This document shows positions 50,760-63,525 of a stretch of 64,000 nt of DNA, in pieces. Numbering within the stretch: the first letter of the stretch is position 1; each line of letters opens with the position of its first letter. The position numbers and the translations under genes are program-made. Under the pieces are notes generated by a model. The model ran no database searches. It had not been told where the DNA came from and saw only the letters and a list, made by a program, of their open reading frames with translations. The DNA comes from Escarpia spicata (lineage: Eukaryota; Annelida; Polychaeta; Sabellida; Siboglinidae), in contig OZ023214.1 of NCBI GenBank assembly GCA_963995525.1, forward strand, positions 47,008,016-47,072,015. The letters run 5' to 3'.

Positions 50760-52520
50760 TTAGTGACAAATGCATTATTGCAAACAGACACGTTTTTTAT
50801 TAATGCTGGTCCTACTCTAGCCTCTAAAACAACTACTGGTGGAGGTAAATCATACAAAGATTACCTGAAAAACCCGATACTTCACAACTTCAGCTTTAAC
50901 CTTATTGACATGGAAACTACTGTTCATACAATTGATCGTTTACCTCCAAAATCAAGTTGTGGAAAAGGCGGTATTTCAACACAATTACTAAAATTTATTT
51001 TAAAAATGATATCAACAATGCAATAACTCTAATTATTAATCATAATAACAGGTATATTTCCAGAAAAATTAAAAACTACAAGTCATACCCATTTTCAAAA
51101 AGGTGATGTTTCTGACTTAACAATTATCGTCCTATTTCTATCCTGCCAGTGATTTAATTTTTTTAAAGGGTTATGCTTGATCAAATCCACGATTACTTTC
51201 ATTCTAAAGCGTTATACTACAATAGCCAATATGGGTTTAGAAAGAAACATTCTACTGAGCTTGCTACACTCGAAATCATAGACAGAATTACTCCAATAAA
51301 TGTATACCTTTATTTATCAAAAGCATTTGACACAATTGATCACAATATATTGGTACAGAAGTTAAATTACTATGGATTAAATGACAAGGCTCTGGATCTT
51401 TGTAAGAGTTATTTACAAAATCGTAAGCAGTACGTAGAAATTGTAAATGTTAGGTCTAAGGAAATAGTCATCAACACTGGTGTCCCTCAAGGTTCATAAC
51501 GTATGCTGACGACACCACCCTTACTAGTACACTAAATACATTTAACTATTCAGAAGGCCAAATGCGAACTGAAAATATTAACAAAGAACTAACAAAGATT
51601 AGCATTTGGTTAAAAGCTAATAAACTGTCACTAAAAGCCAAAAAGACTAAATTCATGATTTTTCATGTGCCTCAAAAGAAAGTAGAATACCCTATGTTAC
51701 AAATAGATGGAGCACACATTGAATGTGTAAATCATTTCAATGTTTTAGGCCTCACAAAAAAAACATTTAAATTGGCAGAGTCATACAAACAAAATAGCAA
51801 ATAAAATATCTAAAAAAATAGACATACTAAATAAATGTAAACACTTTTTACCACCTAATACATTATGTATTATGTACAATGCTCTTATTCTCCCTCATAT
51901 TAAACATGGCTTACTTTTATGGGGTCATCAGGCACATCGAATTTTCAAATTACAGAAAAAAGCAACACGAATAATATCCTTAAGTAAATATAATGCTCTC
52001 ACAAGTCCCATTTTTAAGACTTCTGTTGCCAAAGTTGGATGACATTTACTATAAATTAATTAACAATCTTTTACCCTACTACTTCAATGTTATCCATCAG
52101 CACTGCACACGTGAAAGAAATAATCTGTATATGTCCAGATTCAAACATGAATTTGCCAAAAAAATGCATTAGACACAACATAGTAGAGACAGTTAACAAT
52201 ACACCAAGTATTATCATTAATAAAATTTACACCCACAGTCTATATGGTTTTTCAACATACACAAAAAACGTTTTTATTTTAAATTATAAATCCATATTGT
52301 ATTCATAATTGCTTTATTTGTAATTCGTAATACGTATTGAAATGTATACGTAAGTATCCATACGTACGTCAATTTGTACAAATAATCAGTCCTTGTATTA
52401 TGTATGTATGTTGATACACTGAGTAAGTATCAACTATAAAACGAGGCATATGCTATTCTGATTTGTGATATGTAAATTTTGTTGTTGTTTATATTTATGG
52501 GGTGGCTCCTGTGCTAGCGA
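50760..52520 (+). mobile_element. Degenerate non-LTR retrotransposon with internal deletion
   Basis: Plus-strand pieces: IDRLPPKSSCGKGGISTQLL, then after frame changes YNSQYGFRKKHSTELATLEI, INVYLYLSKAFDTIDHNIL, SYLQNRKQYVEIVNV, NTGVPQGS, then YADDTT directly after, followed by ISIWLKANKLSLKAKKTKFM, and later AHRIFKLQKKATRIIS. Reverse transcriptase of the CR1/Jockey/I type; dead. Confidence 0.85.
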
Positions 52521-52529
52521 TATTATATA

Positions 52530-53260
52530 TCTTAATAGGAGTCTCCCGACCTTTTAGTTACGTTATTCATTGTACATGTATCGTATTTAATGGTCACATA
52601 AATTGATTTTGAGTTCCGAGACTTGGCTGATTTCGCTAAAAATGTGTAGGTGCTTAATGATGGCCGTCTTTCAAGACGAACTTGGTTTGACGCACATTGG
52701 AGTTGCGCATGAATTCCTCTTACGTACATCCTTTTCAATGTCGTGCAAATGACACGCCAGTGCATCTGTTCGTGGAATCTAGTGTGTGTTGTGAACAAGC
52801 GAAGCATGTGTGACAGATGTTCGTGCTGAAGTTCACACTGAACGTTCACAGCGTGTAGAATTGAAATACACGTACACAACAAGTGCTGAATAGATCGGCA
52901 CCGGCACACCTGGGCGACATTGTGCAGAAACATGCTCTTTGCGATCAACAAAATTTAAAATATAAGCTCAAATTACATGTCCAAGACAATCATATAATGG
53001 CGAGGTCAGTCTTTGTCTCCACCGGCACCGACTATATTATAGGCCTATAATAAAACATTTCATAAACTATTTTATATTTGCGGCATACCTTTAGCTAAGA
53101 ATGCTGTATAAGTCATTGTGCTATTCGTTAGCTAACGCCCGAAACACTTATTTTAAGTGGATTCAAGTAATATAATACCATTTTCTATTAGCACTATGTT
53201 ACTATAGTGGTGGCTGTTGTGTATCTGTCCAGACCTACATCTAAATATAATCCACCGAGC
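52530..53260. other. No recognised feature
   Basis: A 139-codon minus frame at 52951-52532 (MLIAKSMFLHNVAQVCRCRS) has no motif I know. 53000-53260 shows nothing. Confidence 0.3.
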
Positions 53261-53269
53261 TTATGTTTT

Positions 53270-53830
53270 AATGTTTCCCTCTTAGACGGCTTGAACCTCA
53301 AGCACCATACTTTCAGGGATTAAGTAACGACCCCTAGAGTAGGACGTAATACCTATATCTTTCCAAAATACCCCATATATGCCAAAACACCTTTATGGGG
53401 TAAATCAGTTCGTTCCATAACGGTTCTGAACTTTTAATACATAAAACGCAATGTGCGTGTAATACATAAAACGTAGCTTAACAATTGTAGGAACCACGCG
53501 CGCGCTGCAACAAACTTCGGGAAAACGGCTCCTGCGCTATAGACTTGGCATCATGCAGTAGACGCAGACACAATAATGCTATGTCTACCCTCATGCCAAT
53601 AGCATAACAATACGAATATTATTTGACAATTCTACACTACCACGACTAGGGCCTATCGATTGACGTGAACTTCCCATTCTCTCCGACCTTCGTCATTTTG
53701 AACAAACAACGAGTATCTGCGAACGCGTTATAGTGTTTATGTAACGATGCTCTGTGTTTTCTAACATTACTTTGACGCCTGTCTTCTACCAATTATGGCA
53801 TCTCCGTCAGGTGGCGGGCATTTTGCTAAT
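53270..53830 (-). repeat. Interspersed repeat, copy 2 (inverted relative to 21.1-21.7 kb)
   Basis: CCTCTTAGACGGCTTGAACCTCAAG, CAAAATACCCCATATATG, CTCCGACCTTCGTCATTTTG and TATCTGCGAACGCG are inverse complements of blocks in 21085-21660. Confidence 0.6.
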
Positions 53831-53839
53831 AATAACAAT

Positions 53840-55740
53840 AAACGTAACCCTATTTAATAATGCAAGTTCACACTAACTATTTATTCCCGTCGTTTCGTTG
53901 CATGTGTTCGAATGTATCAATTAAACGAGGTGCCAACAAAACACATAGTAACGAGAATGATCTAACAGTTACATATACAATAATACAGTGGCCATCAACA
54001 GATCAATAAACAACTGAAACGAGACACACTTGTCTGTTTGCATGATTCAGACGACCGACACTTGCTGTAATGGCTTCGCACACACACGTGACCATGGATG
54101 TCCATATGCAGAGCGCATTTCCTTCCTGACGTCCTGCTTAAATAAACGAAGTTAAACCCAACGTCATAATGTGGTGTAGACATGGACAGGAAAGCGAAAT
54201 AGACAGTATATATAAGAACGTCGTGCAAAATGAATTCAGCATTATAAAAGGATTTAACTTGATTGATCCAAAGCAATCACAGATGACAAGTGGACAAGAG
54301 GCCGAGATTGGCATTTGTGTACGTAACCTTTCCCAGACATTTGCTACTGTGACTTATGCCGGCCGTTTAGTCCAGCTACCAGTAGGCCTATACGAGTTGT
54401 GTAGGAAAATGAGAACACTGAGCTACCAAAATAAAACTGGTGAATATAACACAGTGAGTTAACCATGGTTGACAACGTCGAGAGAAAATGCATGAAATCA
54501 CAATGTTTGACAACTGCATGCTATATAAACAAGTGATATTAATTGTGTAGGCATTGTTGGGACAGCTTACATAATTTCCTTTGGAAATATAATACTGCAC
54601 ATCAGATTTGGTGCAAGACACAAACGACAATTTATTTATAAACAGTGATACCCAGACTGAGACAGTGGTTCTCATTGATATGACATTTCAAATGTGATAT
54701 GTTATCGGCAGAAAACCAACTAAATAAACAAATATTGACAACATGCCACGTTTGTGATCAGAATTGTGATTGTATATATTTCTATGTAAATTACACAACA
54801 TATGTAAATTACACAAAATACTAATACATTAATAGTACATTTACCCATGCAGACTATGTTAGCAACCTTCACACAAAGCTATTATGAACCCATTTGTCCA
54901 CATTGCACGGTTAACAATAGTAAATTATAAAATATTATAGTCACATTTGTCTTGCAGCAGATTGGGTGATACACTATCAATACCATTATACAATTTTAGT
55001 GTATCAGTTCACATAACAGTCTATTTATCAAGGGTAATCACACACAATTATGATGAACTATATGGAGTCTGTATTTCATACTCAGGTTTTAATAAACACT
55101 ATCATCTTCACTTCACAAATACAGTTTGTATAGCCATGTAGATAATCCATAATTAAGCCATCATGTTACAGGCCCTGTATGTTAATCTTATCTTAATAAG
55201 TCTTCCTATGTAATCAATAAACTGACAATTCAATTATGTAGTAAACTTAATTATTTAATAACTTAGTTATCATACACAGCAAACACCTCAATTCTGACAT
55301 ACCATATTTTCTTGGAAGATATCCATATTTTTTACTTACAATTCAGTATAAATCTGCATTAATATGTACTATATTTTTCATGATTAACCAACCGTTAGCA
55401 ATCTTATTATGAAAAAGTGTCTCCATCGCTCAAGCTACTTAATATACTGGAAACCAAACAAAATCCACTGACGGAAATCTGACATGTATCAACAATATTT
55501 ACTCTTCAACAGCTGTTTGTCATTCAAATGTATACGTGTCTCACAAATACTAGAACATGTATTATATCACGATGTTTACATCCAAGACAAATCCGTACTG
55601 AAACAGACAACGCCGTATTCCTCCCCAAATGCACAACATCTGTATTGCATACAGAAAATCCATACAATGCATGACATGTCTGTCAATTGTTAATATCTCA
55701 TTGGAATGGTAACAGTCATCACCCAGCTGTCCCCAAGTGG
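53840..55740. other. AT-rich region downstream of the ECI2-like gene
   Basis: Contains the presumed 3' UTR side of ECI2 (just below 55751). No gene or repeat recognised. Confidence 0.4.
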
Positions 55741-55750
55741 TACTGTAGGG

Positions 55751-58700
55751 CTATAGCTTGCTCTGGAAGAACTTCATGATGGCGTTCAAGCACTCGTCCG
55801 ACTGCCAGCGCTCCACGAGTAAGGCTGACTCTCGCTCGTTGGTTGCATGCAGAATGTCCATTTCAGGAGCACGCAGCAGTTGCTTTGACAGGCGCAAACT
55901 CTGCAATGTTGGTGTATAAAATGAATCCTGCTTAATTAAAGATAGGGGTGACTATTGGGGAAGCTTCATGCTGTATTTGGTGTTTAAGGGTAGCCACTGC
56001 CCATATAACCAATATGCCATATCTCTGTTAATACTGAACATACCTTAATCAAATTTGAAGTACAAATTAGGCAAATGAACAGTATAAGATAAGTGAAATA
56101 TGGGTTCATTTGCTTGTGTATTACCGTGGCAATGAATGTTTCAAGTGAGACAGATTTTCACATCCTTGAAAAATATTGTGAGATAGCAACTGTATGTGTG
56201 ATCAGGCACTTGTCAAGAATCATTAGCTAGAATGCTCCTCTGTCTGATAAGGTGGTTTTAGGAAATGATATCTGGCTTCACTGACTGCTGTTCAGGTTTT
56301 AGCATTTTTCAAGAAGCCTTGAAAAATGCTCAAACCTGAAGTCCCATCTCACAATTCATTGCAGGCAGATACCCTTGTATTATTATTATTACCCAAAACC
56401 ACCTTATTTGAGAGATGAGCATTCCAGCTAATGGTTCTTGACAATTACATGATCACACTTATAGCTGTCAGCTCAGAAGAATTTTCAAGGATGCATGCCC
56501 CTCTATCACACTAGAAACGATCATTGTCGTGGTACTACACAAACAAATGAGCCCACATTCCACACATCATGTACTATTCATTTAACTTAATTAATTAGTA
56601 CTCCAAATTTGGTTAAGATATGTGCAGTATTAACAGAGATATGGCCTATGGCCATTTTCGGGTAGAGGCTACCCTTAACTGGAACTGGAATTGATATAAT
56701 GTAATTGACAAAAACTTTGAAATGCAGATTCTACCCTGTGTAAAAAGGTCAACATTTGGTAGTGTAATATTTAACAAATTTTTCTTACTTATTTCACTTA
56801 CTGTTTCTTTGAGTTGTCTTTATGTTTCCCTGTCTATCACATTTTACTTACGAATACCATCAATGCCTTCATCAACAGCTCAGAAAGGTTCACATATTTT
56901 GTAAATTATATTATTTATACTGGTAGAAGTACAAACTGTTGCTTTATGACATTTTTAGCAAAACCGTTAACACATTCTTCCATAATATAGCCATATTCTA
57001 AATCTCTAGCACATATGTATTTGATGTCATGGAAACAATTAATGAGAAAAGTACTTACAAAAATAGACCAATGAAATCTGAATCTTGTAAAAGACACATA
57101 CATCAAAAACTCTGTATCTTATCTGTGCAATGTAACATATCATGTGAGTCAGTATGAGATCAGGTAGTGTAGTAAAATAAGAAATTTCAATGACAATTTT
57201 TTGCATGACACAAATAATCCGGTTGTGAGTATAATTACCCAGGTACATTAATTTACAACTATGAATTTGTTGCACAAAGCATAAACATTATTTGCAGAGC
57301 AAGATCACATTGACGTTCCCCTGCCAACATCCTTTCAGAAGGACCACCTACATGTTTAGGTAGACTAGCGAAGTCTTTGATGCGTTTCCAGGTTTCTTGC
57401 TGGAAGACGTGATCTGAGAATACTTCAGTGACGATGCCCAGTCGACAGGCCGCAGCTGCAGTCAATTGCTGGTTGAACAACAACAACCGACTCGCCTACA
57501 CCGGGAGAAGACCACATTTAACAAGATTGCTGACCAAAAGCAATAAGTCCAAGATAGCCAGGGAACAAGGAAGCTATGTGAAATGTATTGTTCATGGCTC
57601 CAAGATTCCATCAGACATGACAGCTGTGTGTGAACAAGATCTGTTAAAGACGGGTCGAAACGTCACAAATATTTCAACAATTGCTCCAAAGTTTATTTCT
57701 TGCTGTCTGACAAAGAAACTTATTTTTGTTAAATGTGAATTCAGTCAACAATTATATTTCAGAACTCGCTATCACACTGAACAATCATAGGAAATAAATG
57801 TACCACAGACACAAATTAGTTGATGTGTTGATGTTTAATTATATCAATAAACAAATAAACGTTAAGTTTTGATATCTCAATACCAGAAAAAATATCAATG
57901 TAGAACACACTTGTACTGGCTAACACATTAAATAATATTTCCTGTTTTCATCATTTCTATTTCTTTGTTTATTACAATTTCAAAGAAATTAATCATCATC
58001 TAAAACCAACTAGAGACCTTCCATTATTTACTGCATTAAGTGTATTTGCAACAATTATATTACTTATATGTTGAGTTGTGATAACTTATTTTCTTGCAAA
58101 TGTCCATATTGTTTTCTCACCTGGGCATACCCCATGATCTTTGGGAAGAGATAGGAGGAACACCCTTCAGGGGACTGGCCGAGGGAGGTGAAAGGAGACC
58201 AGAAGGTCGCCTGAACAACAACATCAACATGACAACAACATTCATTGATAAGAGTAATTATGTTCACAATTTCTAAAACTCTCTTCTTGACTGATATAGT
58301 TTATAATAACTAATAGGTTTGTTTACTTAGGTTTTCACTTTGGATTTGAATCAAACAACCTATATAGTGATGTGCTAACTTTGCAGCATTTTAAGTCTAT
58401 ATCCTCTAAGGTTTTGAGGTCCATGTGCCTCTATCTATACACACTCGGTTCCTTCCACCATTTGCCTCTGATCTACTTAATTATTTAAACAATGTAGTTA
58501 TTTTGAAGTGTTTACTTTTTCAGTAAGTTGTCAATCATTCCCCAGGTGGCAGCACTGTAGTTATTAAAAAAATTATCTGCTGCACACACTACCATAATTG
58601 GCGACAACAGAAATAAAAATCTTGGGAATGCGTAAAAGAAATACGGTAATGTTGACAATTGATGGCTTTGGTTTGTTGCTCAACGGGTGTAATCTAGTGT

Positions 58701-61700
58701 GTATTACAACCCAGTTATTACTACAGTCGCCCCTCGTTATAATGCGGTAGTCGGGATCCACGAAATGAACCCACAGCATAAGCGAGGTGCGATAACGGGT
58801 TCCCATATCTGCCACCAGGGGCACTTTGACGACCGTCACGGCCACTGCACCAGGAACACCATCGAAACCACACGCACAATCGGTGTATTGGCCACGCGGT
58901 CTATATGCGGTTTATGAAGCTGATTAAAATGTCAGCCATTGTCAATGTGTATTATGCTTGAATGTCATACACTGTTGAATGTTGAACTGAACAAAATTCA
59001 CGAATGGTACACAGTTTTAAAATAGACTACGGACCAACAGATCAGCTGAACGATAATATGGTACCAATGACGTAAGATCTAAAATAGTAACCTGGCACTC
59101 AGCAGCTGAATACGCAAATGAGTTCACAAATGCTGTGCTAGAGTTGACTAAAGATTTAAAACTATAATAAATACATTCACAATTGGCTTAACTTCTCATC
59201 TATAAAGCAATATCAAAATACCAATTTAGAACGCACATTTACCGTGCCGAACAATATTGCGATTCACCATTTCATATGCGGTTGACGAATTCATATTTTG
59301 GCGCACCAGTAGCTTTGTGTTCATCGCAGTGAAAAAGCTAACATTTGTGATGCAACGTTAGCATACTGATCTTCCCTACTAGGCTGCATTAAAACGTTTG
59401 ATCCCATTCTTGCTCCATTCCTAAGCAAGGCGTATTTGTGAATTTCAATTGCATTTTGCAAGCTGCCCAGAAAGCGCTGAAACCAGGCGAAGCTGCTGAA
59501 GGTGAAGGCGCCGATCCGCGGAAGCCATGACTAGCAGAAGGGAAACGATTCACTTGATGTCGGCGGGAAACAAATAATGCCTCGCTCCACATTTACTGTG
59601 GCTAAAAGTAATTGACCATAGTCAAAGAAATTGACGCCTTTGATAAGTGCAGAACAAACAACAGCACGACAACGTAGCGACGCGCCTCGCACTAGTTCTA
59701 GGCTCTACGGCCTAAGCCAACGTTAAATTTATAGTCCGCCAACTAGTCTTTCAAAATGCACATGTAGCGTACGAAGACAAGGATAACATCCAACAAACCA
59801 AGTGACAGTAATTACCGCGTTAATAGAGTTTGCCATAGTGCTCATTTCCCCCCTGGCGGCAGAAATTCGGGGTCCACGACCGACCACATTATAACCGAAT
59901 CCATGTTATAACGAGGGGTGACTCTACTAATAAAAATAATACTAATATGACATTAATGTTGTATATAGAACACCAATAGAATGTACAATCAAGAACACAG
60001 TGCAGCATTCGAAACAGCACTTGTCCGTTTGTCCGGGACAAATGATTTTTGGCCTCGGACAAGTAAACTGACTCTACATGGTTATCCGGTGGACAAGTGA
60101 AAATTTACAGTAAATAGTGACGCGTGCAACATTGCAAACTTTTTATTTGAGGAAATTTAAACATAGATGAAGTTCGCTAGCAGTCGAGCACGTTGCAGTT
60201 TTGTTAGTGTGTCGGCGTTAACAGGGTCATCTGCTGAGCAAACCGACCTAACTCTGTCATATGCGTTGAACAGACTTCGCATCAGCCATCGTTGATCGAG
60301 GCTGTATTTCACAAAATCGTAAATCGTTCAGTTTGGCCGATGTACAACTTGCTTCCACTCACAGATCATATTTGACAAACTTTGGAAATAGTAGACTTTA
60401 TATCGCTAGCTGTTATTTGAATAATTATATAGTTTTAACCATTATTACGCCTAACCCACACGGACTCGGCAGTCTTCCCAAAGCCAAGACAAGTCATCGA
60501 AAGTTAGTTGATCCAGATCGGTGACAATTTTCAAGACTTGTAACTGGATCTCCAGTAAATCTATGGTGGTGGTTGATAAACGGAATGTTAATGACATTTC
60601 AGAAGTGTTGTTGTATCTATGTCACATTTATTTTAACCATAAATTGCGAGTTCTCGAAGCCGAATTATGCAAGACGTGCAGCCGGAGTGCCAACCGCCGT
60701 TGACATGTCAGCTTCCGCCAACTACATCGGTCTGTGCGCGGCAGCAACGTTACGACGTAACTAAATCTATAAATTATATTCTGCCTGGTAAATGTAATTC
60801 GGGCACTGTTAAAACTGTTTAACATCTTTGAAATGGTAATACAAAATTTTTGTTTGTTTGCTGGTGATCAATTGAATATTATCTTCGTTTGTAAAATACA
60901 GAACTTTGTTAATATTAAAGTTCATAGAGGTTGAACAAAATAATATCAGATTATAGTTTATTATGATTTTTGTGACATTTCCTGGCTTTGTATTGGTCGT
61001 GTTTCAGATGGTTGAGTGGCATCTTCAATGACAAACTGATGCAAAAATGTTAATGCAATGTTATATATCATATGCAAACAGTTTTTGCAACATTATAACA
61101 AATAGCAAGGAAAACAATTGTCTCATTCCTACCATCTTAATAATTATTTGTTATTGATAAAAGCGTTCATATCAGCATCACTACAATATTGGTATACATC
61201 ATGTAACGTGTCTACTTTTAATATTCATGATGAATAATAATGATAATGGACCGGAAAATAGTAGCAAAAATTTAGCAATTTAAAAATTTGCAGATTCAAT
61301 CAAATTGTGTCTTTTATCATAAGTCACTCAGATGTACATGCAACAAAACAGCAGTAACATTGTGCTTATTTTCATAAAAATAAGACAGACTTTTTCCGTT
61401 TTTCCGAAGCTTCAATTCCCCTTGACAATCACTCGGACAAGTTAAATTTTGGCGGACAAGTGGATTTCAAAACTTACTTGTCCGCCAGACAAGTAAATAT
61501 TCTGGCTTTTTTCTATCACTGCAGTGGTAATTAATAGTCAGGTGAAATTAAATAAACCACAACTAATTCTTATCAATTACTATCAATATAGCATCCAAAA
61601 AGCATAAATATATCTGTGGCATTTGCCAAAATATTCCAAACTATTCAGTCAGTGTGCCATCTTCGTATTCATGAAATGATCAATGACAATGATGAAACGT

Positions 61701-62431
61701 GCAACTAATGTTTCTAAGCACACTCGCCTGGTCTGTGGCGTAGACAAGGTCAAAGAGACCAAGCGTTGTCACGGAAACACCAACTGCGGGTCCATTCACT
61801 AATGCAACAAGTGGCTTGGGAAAATCAATGAAGGCATCCACAAAGTCCCTAAAAACAAAGACAATATAATTTTGAAATGACAACAGAGTTGTCATTGTTC
61901 AGGATTCTGATGTAGATTCTGGTTACGATTAATAATTAATATTAACTGGTTTTAGACATTTCTTCAATGCTGCTACATGTGTGATAAAGTACTGAACAAA
62001 AATACACATTTAATTCCGAATTCATTATATGGGATATTAACATATAAATGTACAGTGTATAAACAGTTTGACTATAGACATCTGTCACATATTATCTTGC
62101 AGAAAACTCCATGCAAAATTTCTCATTCCTAAACCCCCAAACTGACCATAAATTCTGCAAAGTTCCAGAAATAAGCCTGGACACAGGAACTTTTCCATGA
62201 GTATGACACACTAATATTAGTTGAAACAAAAACACATATAAACACAGACTTGCCTACCAGACGAGATACATAATCTACCATATTTCAGATTACTATAAGA
62301 AGCACATGATTACACACTGCAGTAGTACCTGATGAGGACTCCACCTTTCTTTGCCTCAGTAGCAATGTCTTGAGGAGAAATGTTTGCAAAATTACTTAGA
62401 TCATTGCCGCTGCAGTAATATTCACCAGCAC
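55751..62431 (-). CDS. ECI2: Enoyl-CoA delta isomerase 2 (peroxisomal), C-terminal five exons, partial
   Basis: Exons (minus): 62431-62329, 61848-61728, 58210-58121, 57495-57352, 55900-55751; 201 residues and a stop. The enzyme shifts 3-cis/trans double bonds to 2-trans-enoyl-CoA in beta-oxidation of unsaturated fatty acids. Crotonase-fold marks are present: [12 protein letters not shown] (oxyanion and CoA loop), [20 protein letters not shown], then [16 protein letters not shown] with the Glu expected to be the catalytic base, then [16 protein letters not shown]. The protein ends SKL, a PTS1 peroxisomal signal, as in vertebrate ECI2. The N-terminal half of the crotonase fold and the usual acyl-CoA-binding domain are not found up to 64000 and should lie to the right. 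The 61728 exon uses a GC donor. Introns hold several MITE-like elements. Confidence 0.93.
55984..56678. mobile_element. Palindromic MITE with TTAA target duplication
   Basis: TTAAGGGTAGCC at 55984 and GGCTACCCTTAA at 56667-56678 are perfect inverse ends including TTAA. The whole 695 bp folds on itself: ATATCTCTGTTAATACTG pairs with AGTATTAACAGAGATAT, GATAAGGTGGTTTT with AAAACCACCTTAT, centre AGCATTTTTCAAG/CTTGAAAAATGCT at 56301-56331. TTAA targets are the mark of piggyBac-type transposases. In the last intron of the ECI2-like gene. Confidence 0.85.
58520..58625 (+). repeat. Short dispersed repeat with CTCF-like core, copy 1
   Basis: CATTCCCCAGGTGGCAGCAC, TGTAGTTATT, ATCTGCTGCA and AATTGGCGACAACAGAAAT recur inverted at 62610-62705. 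CCAGGTGGCAGC resembles the CTCF core. Confidence 0.6.
58724..59924. mobile_element. Non-autonomous pogo/Tc1-like element with TA target
   Basis: CAGTCGCCCCTCGTTATAA at 58724 and TTATAACGAGGGGTGACTC at 59906-59924 are inverted terminal repeats flanked by TA. A subterminal GGGATCCACGA/TCGGGGTCCACGA pair supports it. CAGTC..CTCGTTATAA-type ends are known from pogo/Tigger elements. The 1.2 kb inside has no transposase frame. Intron of the ECI2-like gene. Confidence 0.75.
60003..61530. mobile_element. Possible non-autonomous element marked by ACTTGTCC motifs
   Basis: GCACTTGTCCG, CGGACAAGTAAA and GGACAAGTGAAA at 60020-60105 are echoed by CGGACAAGTTAAA, GCGGACAAGTGG and TTACTTGTCCGCCAGACAAG at 61432-61497. 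The clusters may be subterminal repeats of one 1.5 kb element; clear terminal repeats were not found. Confidence 0.3.
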
Positions 62432-62609
62432 CTACAAGCACAAATGAAATCAATCACTGACAAATGACACCTTTACCAAACATTGCCGTCATCTTCAATT
62501 CAAGAGGTACATGTGATATATATATATATTAGCTTACACCACCCATGGAGCAGTAAACCAAGGGCAGTGACAGTCACCATTACATAATTTAACTTACACT
62601 TTCCATGAG

Positions 62610-62705
62610 TTATTTATTTCTGCTGTCGCCAATTATTGTGTTACATGCAGCAGACAATAACTTTAATATAATTACAGTGCTGCCACCTGGGGAATAACTG
62701 ACAAC
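62610..62705 (-). repeat. Short dispersed repeat with CTCF-like core, copy 2
   Basis: Inverse complement of 58520-58625, including GTGCTGCCACCTGGGGAAT. It lies between the first mapped ECI2 exon and the window end. Confidence 0.6.
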
Positions 62706-63448
62706 TAAACGTGTCCATTGAAAAAGAGAAAACAATAAATAACAACTTTTGTGTTTACACTGTATTAGGAAAAACACTTACAGGAACTAAAACAAGGCAG
62801 CAGCTAAATTCCATTTTTCATGTGTACTCAAAGTATAGCATTGTCTGTAACATTTGGTAATATGAAAATTATACAGAAAAATGCATTGATAGTTTAAATC
62901 AGATTTTAATCCCATCCGTATCGCGATTTCCACGGAAAGTTGATAATTAATGAGCTAGGCAATCACGTGGTATTGTGACGTCAGAGACGCGAATGTCGCG
63001 CAACTTGCCAGCACTTTCAATACATTCACAGCATGTTTACAACGATAGATGTTGAGCCGAAGCAAATGTCAGAATGAGTTATTATGCAGTATTCCAATGT
63101 AATAGGCCCTACAAACACTAGTCATAATAGAGGAACAATAATTTATTTTACGGTTCCACATCAATCCGACTTTGTTGAGAAAATTAAACAAGAGAACCTC
63201 CAGTCAACCTGACAATGACAACAAGACAAGCCGATTGCAACAACCTTTGCCGCTTGTTCTTATTTTGAGCAAATTGGTTTCGATTGCAACCCAGGAAAAC
63301 TAATCTACATCAGTAAACATACACACACACACACACAAATATTGTCTCCAACTGCAGAAAGTAACGTTATATGATATCATAACATTACAAGAAAGAAGAG
63401 CTGTACAATTTAGCATAACCCTGAATCCAGTTAATCCTTCTTCCGTTA

Positions 63449-63525
63449 GTCCCTGTGGCCGTGTGGTTAAGTGCGTTAGCTCGGCGCACATCTGGTTTTA
63501 CTACCAACATGGATTCAAGTCTAAC
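63449..63525 (+). mobile_element. tRNA-like SINE head
   Basis: GTCCCTGTGGCCGTGTGG then TTAAGTGCGTTAGCTCGGCG resembles the 5' half of a Ser/Leu-type tRNA, and GGATTCAAGTC at 63511 resembles a B box with one change. The acceptor stem does not pair well, so this is not a functional tRNA. No further gene is seen to 64000. Confidence 0.4.

Noticed and set aside
63449..63525. Functional tRNA gene
   Set aside because: A box has a mismatch at the key A, the B box is changed, and acceptor-stem pairing is poor; better read as a SINE head.
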